Shown here piece by piece: positions 33,903 to 42,020 of a DNA stretch of 64,000 bases. The notes below the pieces were generated by a model. It did not search any database. It saw only the letters and a list, made by a program, of their open reading frames with translations, and was not told the origin of the DNA. A program made the translations under genes and the position numbers. The stretch is from Leeuwenhoekiella sp. MAR_2009_132. GTDB lineage: Bacteria > Bacteroidota > Bacteroidia > Flavobacteriales > Flavobacteriaceae. The stretch lies in NCBI RefSeq assembly GCF_000687915.1, contig NZ_JHZY01000004.1, positions 69,501-133,500 on the forward strand, read 5' to 3'. Position 1 is the first letter of the stretch; every line of letters starts with the position of its first letter.

Positions 33903-35000
33903 TTATCCTACGACCAATTCAATCCCAGCCTTTTCCGCTTTGTATTTGATTTTCGTCATGAGTTCGTAATAATTCCAGTTTCTAAGTACAAAATCGTTTT
34001 CCTGTGCGGCTTCTATTTTAGCTTCCTGATTCAGCAGTATCAAGGTACCGGCTTGATGCTTGACGCAAAAATCTATGAGTTTACGACTATACACGTGCAG
34101 GCGCTGATTGACGTAATTGGTTTCCTTTTTCTTAAACTTTTCAACGGCTTTAAGCTTGCGCTTGCGCCCGTGGCCACCCCGGGAATGTACCGATCCGGCT
34201 ATCGCCCGTTTACGGGCGGCCTGTATCGCCAGTCTCCGGTATAAAAACTCTTCTTTCGTTCCAATAGTCATTCGATTACTACCAACCTTGACGGTAATGG
34301 GATATTCTAATGATAAAGAAGCCTCGGCAACCAAATTGGGCTTTAAGGCGTGTTGTTCCTGCTCGATATCAAAGACTGCCAGCCAGAAGATCTTGCCGTC
34401 TTTTAATTTGATCTGAGAGGTGCGTAAGCGCGTTTCCCCTTTAAGTACCCGGTGCAACAATACGCGCTTATCGGAGAAGTCCCTGCCCAAATAGGTGCAA
34501 AAGGGAATTTTAAACAGCCGAAAGCAAAAACACTTACGCTCTTCATCATATTTAAAGCAACACATACTATAAGGACCAAAGGGAAATCCATTATCTCTTT
34601 TAAAATTTTGAAGAGAACGCTCCCCGCTCCAGTACTCCGGTGCATTCTTTTTAAATGTACTTTCTAAATTCCGGTTTAAACTCGATAAGATTTCGGTTGG
34701 GATTTTACCCTTAAACCGATCTGAGATCACGCGATAGGTGGTGTTGATACGCGAACGGTTCAGAATGCCGTTTTCGTCTTTCTTTTGATCTGCTAGTTTA
34801 TACTGAATGTCCTCGGTCAAGTAAAAGAATTCCTTGATCATTTCCTGCACATAGAGGTGCGAGACGATGATATTGGAAGCCTTAAAACAACAGTATTGCC
34901 AGTCGTAAAGTTTGGCCATAGCCGCTTTACGCTCCTCATAATTGGGCAGGTCTATGTTGAGTTGAATCTTGCGGGTAAGGCTGAGGGTTTTGGTTTTCAT
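33903..35000 (-). CDS. Nuclease-dead Cas12f/TnpB-like RNA-guided DNA-binding protein
   Basis: 365 residues from the ATG at 35,000; the frame runs further up inside the sigma gene but TAAGATG places this start one base after the sigma stop. N-terminal recognition/wedge part (residues 1-215) has FWLAVFDIE before the RuvC fold. RuvC-I, usually D-L-G-I-x-Y-P-I, reads ASLSLEYPITVKVG (227-240): Asp is replaced by Ser. The bridge region FLYRRLAIQAARKRA and GGHGRKRKLKAVEKF (252-289) is kept. RuvC-II, usually V-L-E-D-L, reads LILLNQEAK (320-328): Glu lost. The protein ends at KYKAEKAGIELVVG, exactly before the zinc ribbon and RuvC-III Asp. It should bind guide RNA and DNA but not cut. Known family parallel: dCas12f proteins linked to sigma factors. 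Confidence 0.88.
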   Translation of the reverse strand: MKTKTLSLTRKIQLNIDLPNYEERKAAMAKLYDWQYCCFKASNIIVSHLYVQEMIKEFFYLTEDIQYKLADQKKDENGILNRSRINTTYRVISDRFKGKIPTEILSSLNRNLESTFKKNAPEYWSGERSLQNFKRDNGFPFGPYSMCCFKYDEERKCFCFRLFKIPFCTYLGRDFSDKRVLLHRVLKGETRLRTSQIKLKDGKIFWLAVFDIEQEQHALKPNLVAEASLSLEYPITVKVGSNRMTIGTKEEFLYRRLAIQAARKRAIAGSVHSRGGHGRKRKLKAVEKFKKKETNYVNQRLHVYSRKLIDFCVKHQAGTLILLNQEAKIEAAQENDFVLRNWNYYELMTKIKYKAEKAGIELVVG

Positions 35001-35001
35001 C

Positions 35002-35793
35002 TTAAGCGGATTGTAAGTGTTCGTGCTGTTGTAACAGCTTATAAGCCGTCGTAAAGGCGCGGTGTACTTCCTTTTGAGTGAGTTGGAGTTCGGCTGCGAT
35101 CTGAGCAAAGGAATACTGCTGTTCGCAGCGCAAGGTCAATACCCGGGTTTCCTGCTCGGTCAGCTCCTGGGGTGGATTGGAAGCTTCTGAAACCGAACTT
35201 TCCTCATCCACCAGACACTCCTGCTGCAGGATGTTTTTGAGCTGCTGTATAGCATTTTTCATCAGGTTGCTGGCTTCCTTAATACTGATACCCATGTGCT
35301 CCGCAATGGTTTTGTATTTAAAGCCGTGCTGCATACCCAGTTCAATAAGGCGTTTGGACTGCGTTCCGAGCAAGGGCAATATAGCGACTACCTGCTCGTA
35401 TTCTTTTTGGCTGCTTTGCTGATCTTCCATATGCGTATCGACTGCTTCAGGATCATAGCCCCACCTATAGTCCTGATAATTGGGAATTGTATCATAGGAG
35501 TAGATACTGCGTTGAAACTGATTCCCCGGTCTTACGTAAAACCACTTGCATTCGTTGGAAATGACCGCATAGAGGAAATTGACCAAATGCTGAGGCGACT
35601 CGATATCGTCGCGTTTGTACCAGAGCCTTAAAAAGGCGTCCTGTACGAGTGTTTCTACCACGAACACATCTTTGATCAACGTCCTACCCATCCAGTAGAT
35701 GGGGCGGTAATAGTGTTTGTATAGGCCATTAAATGCCAGACTGCAGCCCGATTTAAAGGACTCAAAATGTATTTCACTGGGATAATGCTTCAT
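35002..35793 (-). CDS. ECF sigma factor with extra C-terminal HTH
   Basis: 263 residues, longer than the usual 160-200 of ECF sigma factors. Sigma-2 region at about 15-85 (FNGLYKHYYRPIYWMGRTLI, VETLVQDAFLRLWYKRDDIE). A linker with WGYDPEAVDTHMEDQQ precedes sigma-4 at about 132-190 (LPLLGTQSKRLIELGMQHGF, YKTIAEHMGISIKEASNLMK). A second sigma-4/LuxR-like HTH follows at about 210-257 (LTEQETRVLTLRCEQQYSFA, QIAAELQLTQKEVHRAFTTA). No anti-sigma (FecR) gene adjoins. It is translationally coupled to the dead Cas12f gene, so the two proteins are expected to act together in RNA-guided promoter recognition. Confidence 0.87.
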   Translation of the reverse strand: MKHYPSEIHFESFKSGCSLAFNGLYKHYYRPIYWMGRTLIKDVFVVETLVQDAFLRLWYKRDDIESPQHLVNFLYAVISNECKWFYVRPGNQFQRSIYSYDTIPNYQDYRWGYDPEAVDTHMEDQQSSQKEYEQVVAILPLLGTQSKRLIELGMQHGFKYKTIAEHMGISIKEASNLMKNAIQQLKNILQQECLVDEESSVSEASNPPQELTEQETRVLTLRCEQQYSFAQIAAELQLTQKEVHRAFTTAYKLLQQHEHLQSA

Positions 35794-35825
35794 AACTGTA
35801 CCCGTTTTTGTTTATTCTACATAGT

Positions 35826-36182
35826 TTTAAATTAAGGGTGTACTGATCTTAAGCAGGTGTATGATTATACCAGCCCAAGAGCACATTTTGAAATTAGGGT
35901 ATAGTTGCGAGGCTTCGCTAAGGAAGAAACAAAGCTTGAATGTTGAGATGTGCTTAGAAAAAGAAAAAGGCGCAGGTCTCAACTTATCGAACAGAGGTAC
36001 TGGTATACCGTGCAACAATAAGCGAGAGCCCACGCCCGGGTCGTGAGCATCCCTGCTTATCCTCTCGTTGCTAAAAATTACCAGTTTTCTGTTCGAGATT
36101 CAAAGCGAATGCTTCTAATATTTTACTTAAAGAAGTTTCGCAAATATATAATTATGAGTCAAATATAGTAAAATAATCTTTA
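35826..36182. other. Structured intergenic region upstream of the sigma operon
   Basis: No gene is supported here. It contains several self-complementary parts: GCGAGAG (36,023) with CTCTCGT (36,061), CACG-CCCGGGT-CGTG (36,031), and the palindrome GGTATACC (36,003). It is the 5' side of the sigma-dCas12f operon, and a longer leader RNA or another small RNA could be encoded. Similarity to the guide-RNA-like repeats was looked for and not found. Confidence 0.35.
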
Positions 36183-36202
36183 TCTCGTTCGATCGAACGA
36201 GA
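36183..36202. promoter_or_regulatory. Perfect 20-bp palindrome, likely operator
   Basis: TCTCGTTCGATCGAACGAGA is perfectly self-complementary and lies 33 bases before the ATG of the HTH-like gene at 36,235. Such a site is a candidate autoregulatory operator of that protein. Confidence 0.55.
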
Positions 36203-36234
36203 AAATTCTTTATGTTTATAATTCCTTTGCTCGT

Positions 36235-36498
36235 ATGGATAAGGATATTAATTCAGCTATATGTGAGTTTATAACAAAAGAATGGATAGATCCCTTTCTT
36301 TCCAAAGGTGGAACTCAAGTTGAATTTGCAGATCATCACAATATCTTAGAAAGTACTGTTCGCAAAATAAAAAGCAAGTCTAATTATCGTATCCCAGTAG
36401 AAACGTTATTCAAAATTTGTAAAGAAAAACGTTTAGATATCTCAGATTTCTTCAAAGCGGTAGAAAAAATGTTTCCCAATCTAAAAAGTCATAATTAA
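36235..36498 (+). CDS. Small XRE-like helix-turn-helix protein (87 aa)
   Basis: The middle reads GGTQVEFADHHNILESTVRK followed by IKSKSNYRIPVETLFKICKE and KRLDISDFFKAVEK. This matches small Bacteroidota XRE-type regulators, with a loop between helices and the L-D-I-S-D-F-F signature near the end. It is transcribed away from the sigma operon across a region with a perfect palindrome. It may be a regulator of the element. Confidence 0.62.
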   Translation: MDKDINSAICEFITKEWIDPFLSKGGTQVEFADHHNILESTVRKIKSKSNYRIPVETLFKICKEKRLDISDFFKAVEKMFPNLKSHN

Positions 36499-36631
36499 GT
36501 CAAAACAATATTAATTTCTTTTATCCTTAGTAATCAAATATTTCATATAACTCTACTATGTTGATCTGTTTAGTATTTGTGTAATTACAATGATAGTGAG
36601 TGACAGCAGTTGCTATGTGGACACTAGGTTA

Positions 36632-37741
36632 TTATTTTTTTGAATCCCCTTTTATAACATATATTAAGTAGAAAGCAGTAAATGAACCTGGAATAGCAAT
36701 ATACCATGGTAATAAACCCACTATCCAAGTATACTGCAATAGTAATAATGACAATGCATAACCCGCACCATCACCAGAGCCTTTGTTTGCTAAATTGTTA
36801 AACCACGTAACTAATACTGAAGAAAAGGCAAATGTATTTAAGAAAAATAGTATTCTATAGAATATATCAATAGGTCCCACTAATGGCCATTCTTCAATAA
36901 ATAAGAGAAAGATACTCAGAGCAAATAATGTCAAGAATAAAAGACCAGATGCTCTTTTTACCCGTTGTTTACGTGCCTCACTAAGGTTACTATCTTTATA
37001 AATATATGTAAGGTTAATATTTAATATTTTACTAAATGGAATACCTAATGCAGTACCTGGTATATCAACTAATTCTACTCCATTATTTTCTTTATTATTT
37101 CGAAAACGCTGTGCTTCTTTAAGAAATATAATATCAAGTTGGTTTGTAGCACTATCTATGAAATAGTCTAAAACGAAGCCTTTATATAATTTGGTTTCTG
37201 AGTCACTAATTTGAACTAAAACATCAACTTGAGATGCCCAAAACTTTTTAATTGATTGTCTATTAAAAGATGGGGCTCTTCCTTGTAAATAATAGTACCA
37301 GTAGTTATTAAATCTTAAAAAATTAAACATCCTATCAAATCCAAAGAATAGAACAATCTGACGAAGCAATTTGGCTAATAAAAAACAGTATATATAAAAA
37401 ACTAAAAGACCGATGATAAATGTTGGATATACATCGGTCAAAGTTTCTTTAGACGGGAATTTGTTATCAGCTATTTGATTGAAAATAGATTGAAGATGTG
37501 AATAATTAAACTCTGTAAGTATTTTAAGCTTAAAGAAATCATCTATAAAATAGAGAATAATTACTGCACTAATTAAGGTAATTACACTGCTAAAGATTGT
37601 CCAAGCAATACGTTCAACTAAATTACCTTGTGAAAATTGTTTGTTGTGATCTCCTGAAAAGTATATTCTTCGAAAAATTAAACCTGGAAGAATAAAAACA
37701 GCAATATAAAATATTGTACTAAAAGCAATATTTAATTCCAT
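36632..37741 (-). CDS. Multi-pass membrane protein (369 aa), possible defence effector
   Basis: Hydrophobic segments at about 5-23 (AFSTIFYIAVFILPGLIF), 45-66, 107-128, 268-285, 290-312 and 325-362. A polar domain of about 100 residues in the middle (KFWASQVDVLVQISDSETKL and DYFIDSATNQLDIIFLKEAQ) would lie in the cytosol. This resembles DUF6338-type proteins; identification is tentative. It forms a two-gene unit with the 89-residue gene upstream. Location in the cargo zone of a mobile element suggests anti-phage function, but nothing proves it. Confidence 0.5.
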   Translation of the reverse strand: MELNIAFSTIFYIAVFILPGLIFRRIYFSGDHNKQFSQGNLVERIAWTIFSSVITLISAVIILYFIDDFFKLKILTEFNYSHLQSIFNQIADNKFPSKETLTDVYPTFIIGLLVFYIYCFLLAKLLRQIVLFFGFDRMFNFLRFNNYWYYYLQGRAPSFNRQSIKKFWASQVDVLVQISDSETKLYKGFVLDYFIDSATNQLDIIFLKEAQRFRNNKENNGVELVDIPGTALGIPFSKILNINLTYIYKDSNLSEARKQRVKRASGLLFLTLFALSIFLLFIEEWPLVGPIDIFYRILFFLNTFAFSSVLVTWFNNLANKGSGDGAGYALSLLLLQYTWIVGLLPWYIAIPGSFTAFYLIYVIKGDSKK

Positions 37742-37752
37742 ATTGCTAAAGC

Positions 37753-38022
37753 TTAATCTATGCTAAGAGTAATGGTTTCTTCATTACTTAATTCTATTTC
37801 TAGAGCTTTTAAATCACTGTTCTTCATTTTATCAATAGCAGCAAAAATTCTTTTACGATCTGCTGTATTCTCCAAAAGCTTTTCAGCCTCTGGATCTATA
37901 ATCGGATCATTATTGAATAGGTTTGTATTAAAACTATCAATAGCAAGATTTCTTATCTCTATTAATTTTTTAAGACCATATACCCATCTATTTGTTGTGT
38001 TCTCATTTATAGTACTAGACAT
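37753..38022 (-). CDS. Small acidic protein paired with the membrane protein (89 aa)
   Basis: It reads MSSTINENTTNRWVYGLKKL and ends MKNSDLKALEIELSNEETIT LSID in two parts. No domain recognised. It precedes the membrane protein gene by 11 bases and is probably its co-expressed partner. Confidence 0.5.
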   Translation of the reverse strand: MSSTINENTTNRWVYGLKKLIEIRNLAIDSFNTNLFNNDPIIDPEAEKLLENTADRKRIFAAIDKMKNSDLKALEIELSNEETITLSID

Positions 38023-38180
38023 ATTAATAAAAATTTTGGGTTAATATTGATTCTTACTTATTGTATATGTGTGTCATAGATGTAACACAACTGTGACAAA
38101 TTAAATACATTAAACTGTAAATATGCGTCTACTTAGTCATAAAAATGTAAAAAAGCTTACATATATGCATTTAATCGATA

Positions 38181-38203
38181 AAAAAGCCCCGCGGGTAGCG
38201 AGG
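38181..38203 (-). terminator. Terminator of the 115-residue gene
   Basis: On the minus strand CCTCGC and GCGGGG pair (one U-G) and are followed by TTTTTTAT. Similar in sequence to the terminator at 38,606-38,628. Confidence 0.6.
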
Positions 38204-38230
38204 ATTTAAAGCTAAATTGTAATTGATATT

Positions 38231-38578
38231 CTATTCATTATCTTTTATAAAATAGATCTTTAAAACTCTATTAATTTCATCATTAAATTTTATCATATTC
38301 CTCAAATCTGTAATAACATAATCTTTAGAGAGGTGAATAATCGCATAGTATAACATTAAACTTTCCTTATCTATGGTCTCCAAATCAGGTTTTGTATTTA
38401 TCAGATTATTTAGACGATCGTTTCTCTCAACCTTTAAATCCTCTAATTTATTTTCTAGTTTTTTCAGATTCTCTATGGTTATCCAAGGTCCATTTATAAT
38501 TTGGTTATTTAAATTGATTAATTCTTTCATTAAATCATCTAGTTGCATTAAATCTTGATAAAATATCCCCTCTTTCAT
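38231..38578 (-). CDS. Helical protein of unknown function (115 aa)
   Basis: It starts MKEGIFYQDLMQLDDLMKEL and contains a coiled coil (LKKLENKLEDLKVERNDRLN). No family recognised. It is flanked on both sides by near-identical terminator hairpins, so it is its own transcription unit. Confidence 0.45.
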   Translation of the reverse strand: MKEGIFYQDLMQLDDLMKELINLNNQIINGPWITIENLKKLENKLEDLKVERNDRLNNLINTKPDLETIDKESLMLYYAIIHLSKDYVITDLRNMIKFNDEINRVLKIYFIKDNE

Positions 38579-38605
38579 ATCACTTATTTTTTGCTAATAT
38601 ATAAA

Positions 38606-38628
38606 AAGCCCCGCGGATGGCGAGGCTT
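38606..38628 (-). terminator. Terminator after the 49-residue gene
   Basis: On the minus strand AAGCCTCGC and GCGGGGCTT pair over nine positions with one U-G, followed by TTTTTATA. Confidence 0.7.
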
Positions 38629-38647
38629 AGCTCAGTAGTGTGATTTT

Positions 38648-38797
38648 TTAATGGGAAAGAAAGTCCCACATTTTATTAATAATCTTTTTATTCTCTGCGG
38701 CCTCGATGCGCTCCTCTTCTTCTGGAGTGATCTGGGCTTCTAGTAACCAACGGTCATAGGCGTTTGCATTAAGTAGGGATAGTTTTGAATTAGGCAT
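38648..38797 (-). CDS. 49-residue protein with a strong ribosome binding site
   Basis: Read by hand; it starts MPNSKLSLLNANAYDRWLLE and ends NKKIINKMWDFLSH. It is preceded by AAGGAGGTATTAA, an unusually good Shine-Dalgarno sequence for Bacteroidota. Downstream of the 74-residue gene and upstream of a terminator. Function unknown. Confidence 0.5.
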   Translation of the reverse strand: MPNSKLSLLNANAYDRWLLEAQITPEEEERIEAAENKKIINKMWDFLSH

Positions 38798-38812
38798 TTA
38801 ATACCTCCTTAC

Positions 38813-39037
38813 CTAAATTTTGAGTTTAGTAAAGAACTGCATATTCTCTTCATGAGCAGCCATAAAACTGGTACGTACCTCGTGATCGTTTGCGAGATCG
38901 CTACGTAAAAAAGCCTCAAATAAAGTTTTGTGATACTCGCGCCAAAACTTGACGCCACCGCTATCTAAACGGATTAAATCTTTTAGAGCAGTTATAACCT
39001 GCTCATTGTTTTCTGTTTGTGATGTGTTATTGGACAT
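38813..39037 (-). CDS. 74-residue protein
   Basis: It starts MSNNTSQTENNEQVITALKD and contains LDSGGVKFWREYHKTLFEAF. Probably helical. It forms an operon with the 49-residue gene. Function unknown. Confidence 0.45.
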   Translation of the reverse strand: MSNNTSQTENNEQVITALKDLIRLDSGGVKFWREYHKTLFEAFLRSDLANDHEVRTSFMAAHEENMQFFTKLKI

Positions 39038-39325
39038 AGCTTTATATTTAAATGCCCGCCATGACTGTCCAATAACATATCAATGAATATAGTACCACCG
39101 GATTGATTACCGGTGAGCCAATGGCCGGATTTGTTAAACTATTTCTTTGAAGTAATCATATTAATGTACATTTCATAGATATACAAAATTTCTAAATCAA
39201 AATACTGGGTAAAAATAAAGCCCTGTTGTGAGCAGGGCAATAGTATAATTGTACAAGTTGTAAATGTTGTTTTACCAATCATCTTTAGGTTTCTGACCCA
39301 AGAGCATTTTTTTAATGGTAAATAA

Positions 39326-39810
39326 TTAGCCATTGAAATAATTCTCAATATCAGACTTAGATTCTTCTAGTCTGATCTCTCCTTTTTTATTGTAAATGGG
39401 ATACCCCTGCCATATGCTACCAGAAAAAAATAAAGGGCGGCCGCCATTCTGTGCAGTCATTTTCAAATCTGTAATTTCAAAACGGACCCGACCACTTTTA
39501 AATCTCATTTCAATAAAGTACCTGCATCTATTGGTAATTTAATCCCGGCATTATTTGCCGTAGTTAGATTAAGCTTAAAAGTTTCGATCTTCAGATATTC
39601 TCCTTCGACTTTACCTTTATAAACTTCTTCAGGATCACGGTAATTCATTTCAACATACTTTACAGCGCGATTGTAAAATTCTTTAGCGTTAACCGTATCT
39701 GCCTCGATGACTAAAAAATCACCGTATTCATCAAATTCTAATCCATCTGGTGTCACTTTAATTTGAGCAAAGCACGCTGTGGTAAACAGTAAAAAGTAGA
39801 GTATTTTTTT
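39326..39810 (-). pseudogene. DUF4468-like secreted protein, broken
   Basis: Two frames make one protein. The upstream part has a signal-like ILYFLLFTTACFAQ (no ATG before it, only a ten-A run), then YNRAVKYVEMNYRDPEEVYK and GKVEGEYLKIETF. A one-base frame change near 39,508 continues as FIEMRFKSGRVRFEITDLKM. The order is that of DUF4468 proteins with a TBP-like fold. Missing start plus frameshift mean a decayed gene. Confidence 0.65.
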
Positions 39811-39825
39811 TTTATAAGTTGATAA

Positions 39826-40479
39826 TTAAACGGTTTTATAGGTTTTGAAATTTTTAAGAAATTCTAATCTATGTTTCTTTTTCTCTAAAGTTCCAAAACT
39901 CCTTTGTTGCAATTCACTAAAGCAAATTAAATCTACGTTTATTGCAGTCCCAGACATGCAAACAATTAACATCCCCTTACCTCCTCCAGCATCTGAATAA
40001 TCTACATCAACTCCAATAATAGCATTACCTCCTAATTCATAGGTTTCATGTCTTATTTGAGCCATACATAGCTCCTCACCCGCTTTTAATTTGGCATTAT
40101 GTCGAGATGATTGTTGTCCAAAAAAATCTGTGAAACTTGATGTGAATTCAGTTAATGCACCAGTTCCAGTTGTTGATTGCCCGGTAACCATTTGTAATAT
40201 TCTATATTTCCAACATGGTAAATTCTGTATGGTTAAAATGGGAATGTTTTTAATTAGTTCCCTCAATTCTGATTTTAAAAGTTCAACCTCTTGCTTAAGC
40301 TTTTCTACTGATTGTTGATATAATGCTAGAGAACATTTTTCACAGTATCCTTTCTTTTTCTCTATTGAATATTCGTTTATAAGGTCCCTTTCATTATTCG
40401 TCAAAAGTTTGTTATTAGAATAGAAAGCTTTTTTTCTTAAATCTGCTTGGCAATTGGGGCATTCTGTAATTTCAGACAT
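39826..40479 (-). CDS. Zinc-ribbon plus YbjQ/UPF0145-like protein (217 aa)
   Basis: N-terminal ECPNCQADLRKKAF and GYCEKCSLALYQQ form a four-cysteine zinc site. A coiled coil follows (about 55-75). The C-terminal domain has KLKAGEELCMAQIRHETYEL then GGNAIIGVDVDYSDAGGGKG and LIVCMSGTAI, the YbjQ/UPF0145 heavy-metal-binding fold. Function of the fusion is unknown; such proteins occur in mobile element cargo. Confidence 0.65.
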   Translation of the reverse strand: MSEITECPNCQADLRKKAFYSNNKLLTNNERDLINEYSIEKKKGYCEKCSLALYQQSVEKLKQEVELLKSELRELIKNIPILTIQNLPCWKYRILQMVTGQSTTGTGALTEFTSSFTDFFGQQSSRHNAKLKAGEELCMAQIRHETYELGGNAIIGVDVDYSDAGGGKGMLIVCMSGTAINVDLICFSELQQRSFGTLEKKKHRLEFLKNFKTYKTV

Positions 40480-40575
40480 TATAATAATCGATTAGTGAGG
40501 TTCTAAAATAGCTAAAACTAAATAACTGTAAATGAGTAAATCTATACTGAAAATAGGGAATAAAGTAGTTTCATA

Positions 40576-41220
40576 TTAATTGTTTAAAAAATGATCTTCA
40601 TTTTGAAATAAAAACCTTCCAAAATGCTTTGTTAAATCCCTATTAGGATTACCAAATTGGTAAAATTTCATGTTTCCTAAAATTCCGAATTCCCCTGTTT
40701 GTATTTGAGTTCGTGAAAAGTTTTTTCTTATAAATCTAGGTAAACCCGTAAAAGCATCTATATAACTTATCTCTAAAAGCCAACTTAAATCTTGGCTATC
40801 AAATGGTTTATCCATTTTAAAATTAATTAAATGGGTCGATCTATTTAAATTTTTAGAGCCTTCGATATAACTTATAGAATAGGTGTTATATATATTAAAA
40901 TTTTCTTCAAAAATATTATTATATGAATCAACAAACCGAACAGATTTAAGAACACATTTTATATCATATAATGGTCTAATCGACAAGTTTTTAATTTTGA
41001 TCATCAGTACGTTACCAATTTCATCATCCTGGTTTACACCTATGACATTTGATATCTTAATTTTAGTGGTTTTGTAACGATCTGTGTACTTAGTGTAAAG
41101 ATAAGAGGCTAAAAAACCGGAAATCAAACCAATTACAATATTGTTCAGAATGCTAATAAGTAGGGTAGAATTTTTAAGAATAAAGCATTTTAAATAACAT
41201 ATAATTTCTTCCATCGACAT
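40576..41220 (-). CDS. Membrane-anchored protein of unknown function (214 aa)
   Basis: One membrane segment near the N-terminus (ISILNNIVIGLISGFLASYL, about 23-42), then a soluble beta-rich domain with NVLMIKIKNLSIRPLYDIKC. No family recognised. It stands alone in the cargo region. Confidence 0.5.
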   Translation of the reverse strand: MSMEEIICYLKCFILKNSTLLISILNNIVIGLISGFLASYLYTKYTDRYKTTKIKISNVIGVNQDDEIGNVLMIKIKNLSIRPLYDIKCVLKSVRFVDSYNNIFEENFNIYNTYSISYIEGSKNLNRSTHLINFKMDKPFDSQDLSWLLEISYIDAFTGLPRFIRKNFSRTQIQTGEFGILGNMKFYQFGNPNRDLTKHFGRFLFQNEDHFLNN

Positions 41221-41395
41221 TTAATTAAAATACTAAAGTAAACAAATCTATCAACTTGAAAATGAGGAAATCTGTACTAAAAGAAGGAGAATAATGCGTA
41301 TGGAGGTAAAAGACCATAAGAAGCCCCAATAGGGTGAGGCTTAAAAAAAGGGGTTAACCTAGACATGAACATATATATTTAAACAGACAAGCAAG

Positions 41396-41950
41396 GCTAA
41401 ACAAGAAACTTATAAAGCTCCTACCCTATCAAAAATCACAACGCAGAAGGGCGTGTGCAAACACAAAAAGAAGCTCTAAAATCAAAGATCAAATCAGTAT
41501 TGAGCAAAGACCCTTACACATTGAAAACAGGCAGGAAATAGGTAACTGGGAAGGTGATTTAGTGACTGGAAAAGGTCAGAAAAGTGCTATAGGAACCATC
41601 GTAGAAAGAAAATCAAGATATACCTGCATTGTAAAATTAAAAGATCGTAAATCAGCTATTGTAAGAAAGCAATTTGTAAAAGAATTCAAAGCTTTTGATA
41701 ACCAGCTTACAAAGACCCTAACCTATGATAATGGTCTAGAAATAACCCTGCAAGGTACCATTACTAAACAGACTGGAATGCCTGTTTACTTTGCTCATCC
41801 TTAAGCCAAGTGGGAACGAGGAACAAACGAGAATACTAATGGCCTAATCAGAAGGTATTTTTCTAAAGGAACTGTTTTTCTAAGGTATCAGAACAACAAC
41901 TCAAAAGAATCCAGATAGCACTTCATAACAGACCCAGAAAGATATCAAAT
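41396..41950 (+). pseudogene. IS30-family transposase remnant
   Basis: In one frame: ISIEQRPLHIENRQEIGNWE then GDLVTGKGQKSAIGTIVERK, the DDE-region pattern of IS30 transposases. An in-frame TAA at 41,802 interrupts it, after which WERGTNENTNGLIRRYFSKG is readable, followed by a frame change to LKRIQIALHNRPRK. The N-terminal HTH domain is missing. No intact inverted repeats were found. Confidence 0.75.
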
Positions 41951-42020
41951 TTCATTTTTTGCAATTTATTTGCATATTTTCATTTTTGTTATATCTTTGC
42001 ACTAACAAAAACAAATAGAA

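Noticed and set aside
33710..34244. Plus-strand open frames across the repeats and the dCas12f 3' end
   Set aside because: They read through hairpin repeats or run antisense to a real gene; low plausibility as proteins.
33903..35108. dCas12f gene as an ordinary IS605/IS607 TnpB transposon gene, starting at 35,108
   Set aside because: No TnpA, no transposon ends, catalytic residues lost, and the upstream part of the frame lies inside the sigma gene; the start at 35,000 fits coupling.
39139..39348. Minus-strand 69-residue frame
   Set aside because: Odd composition, no neighbour support, covers a hairpin (GCCCTG...CAGGGC) likely to be a terminator.
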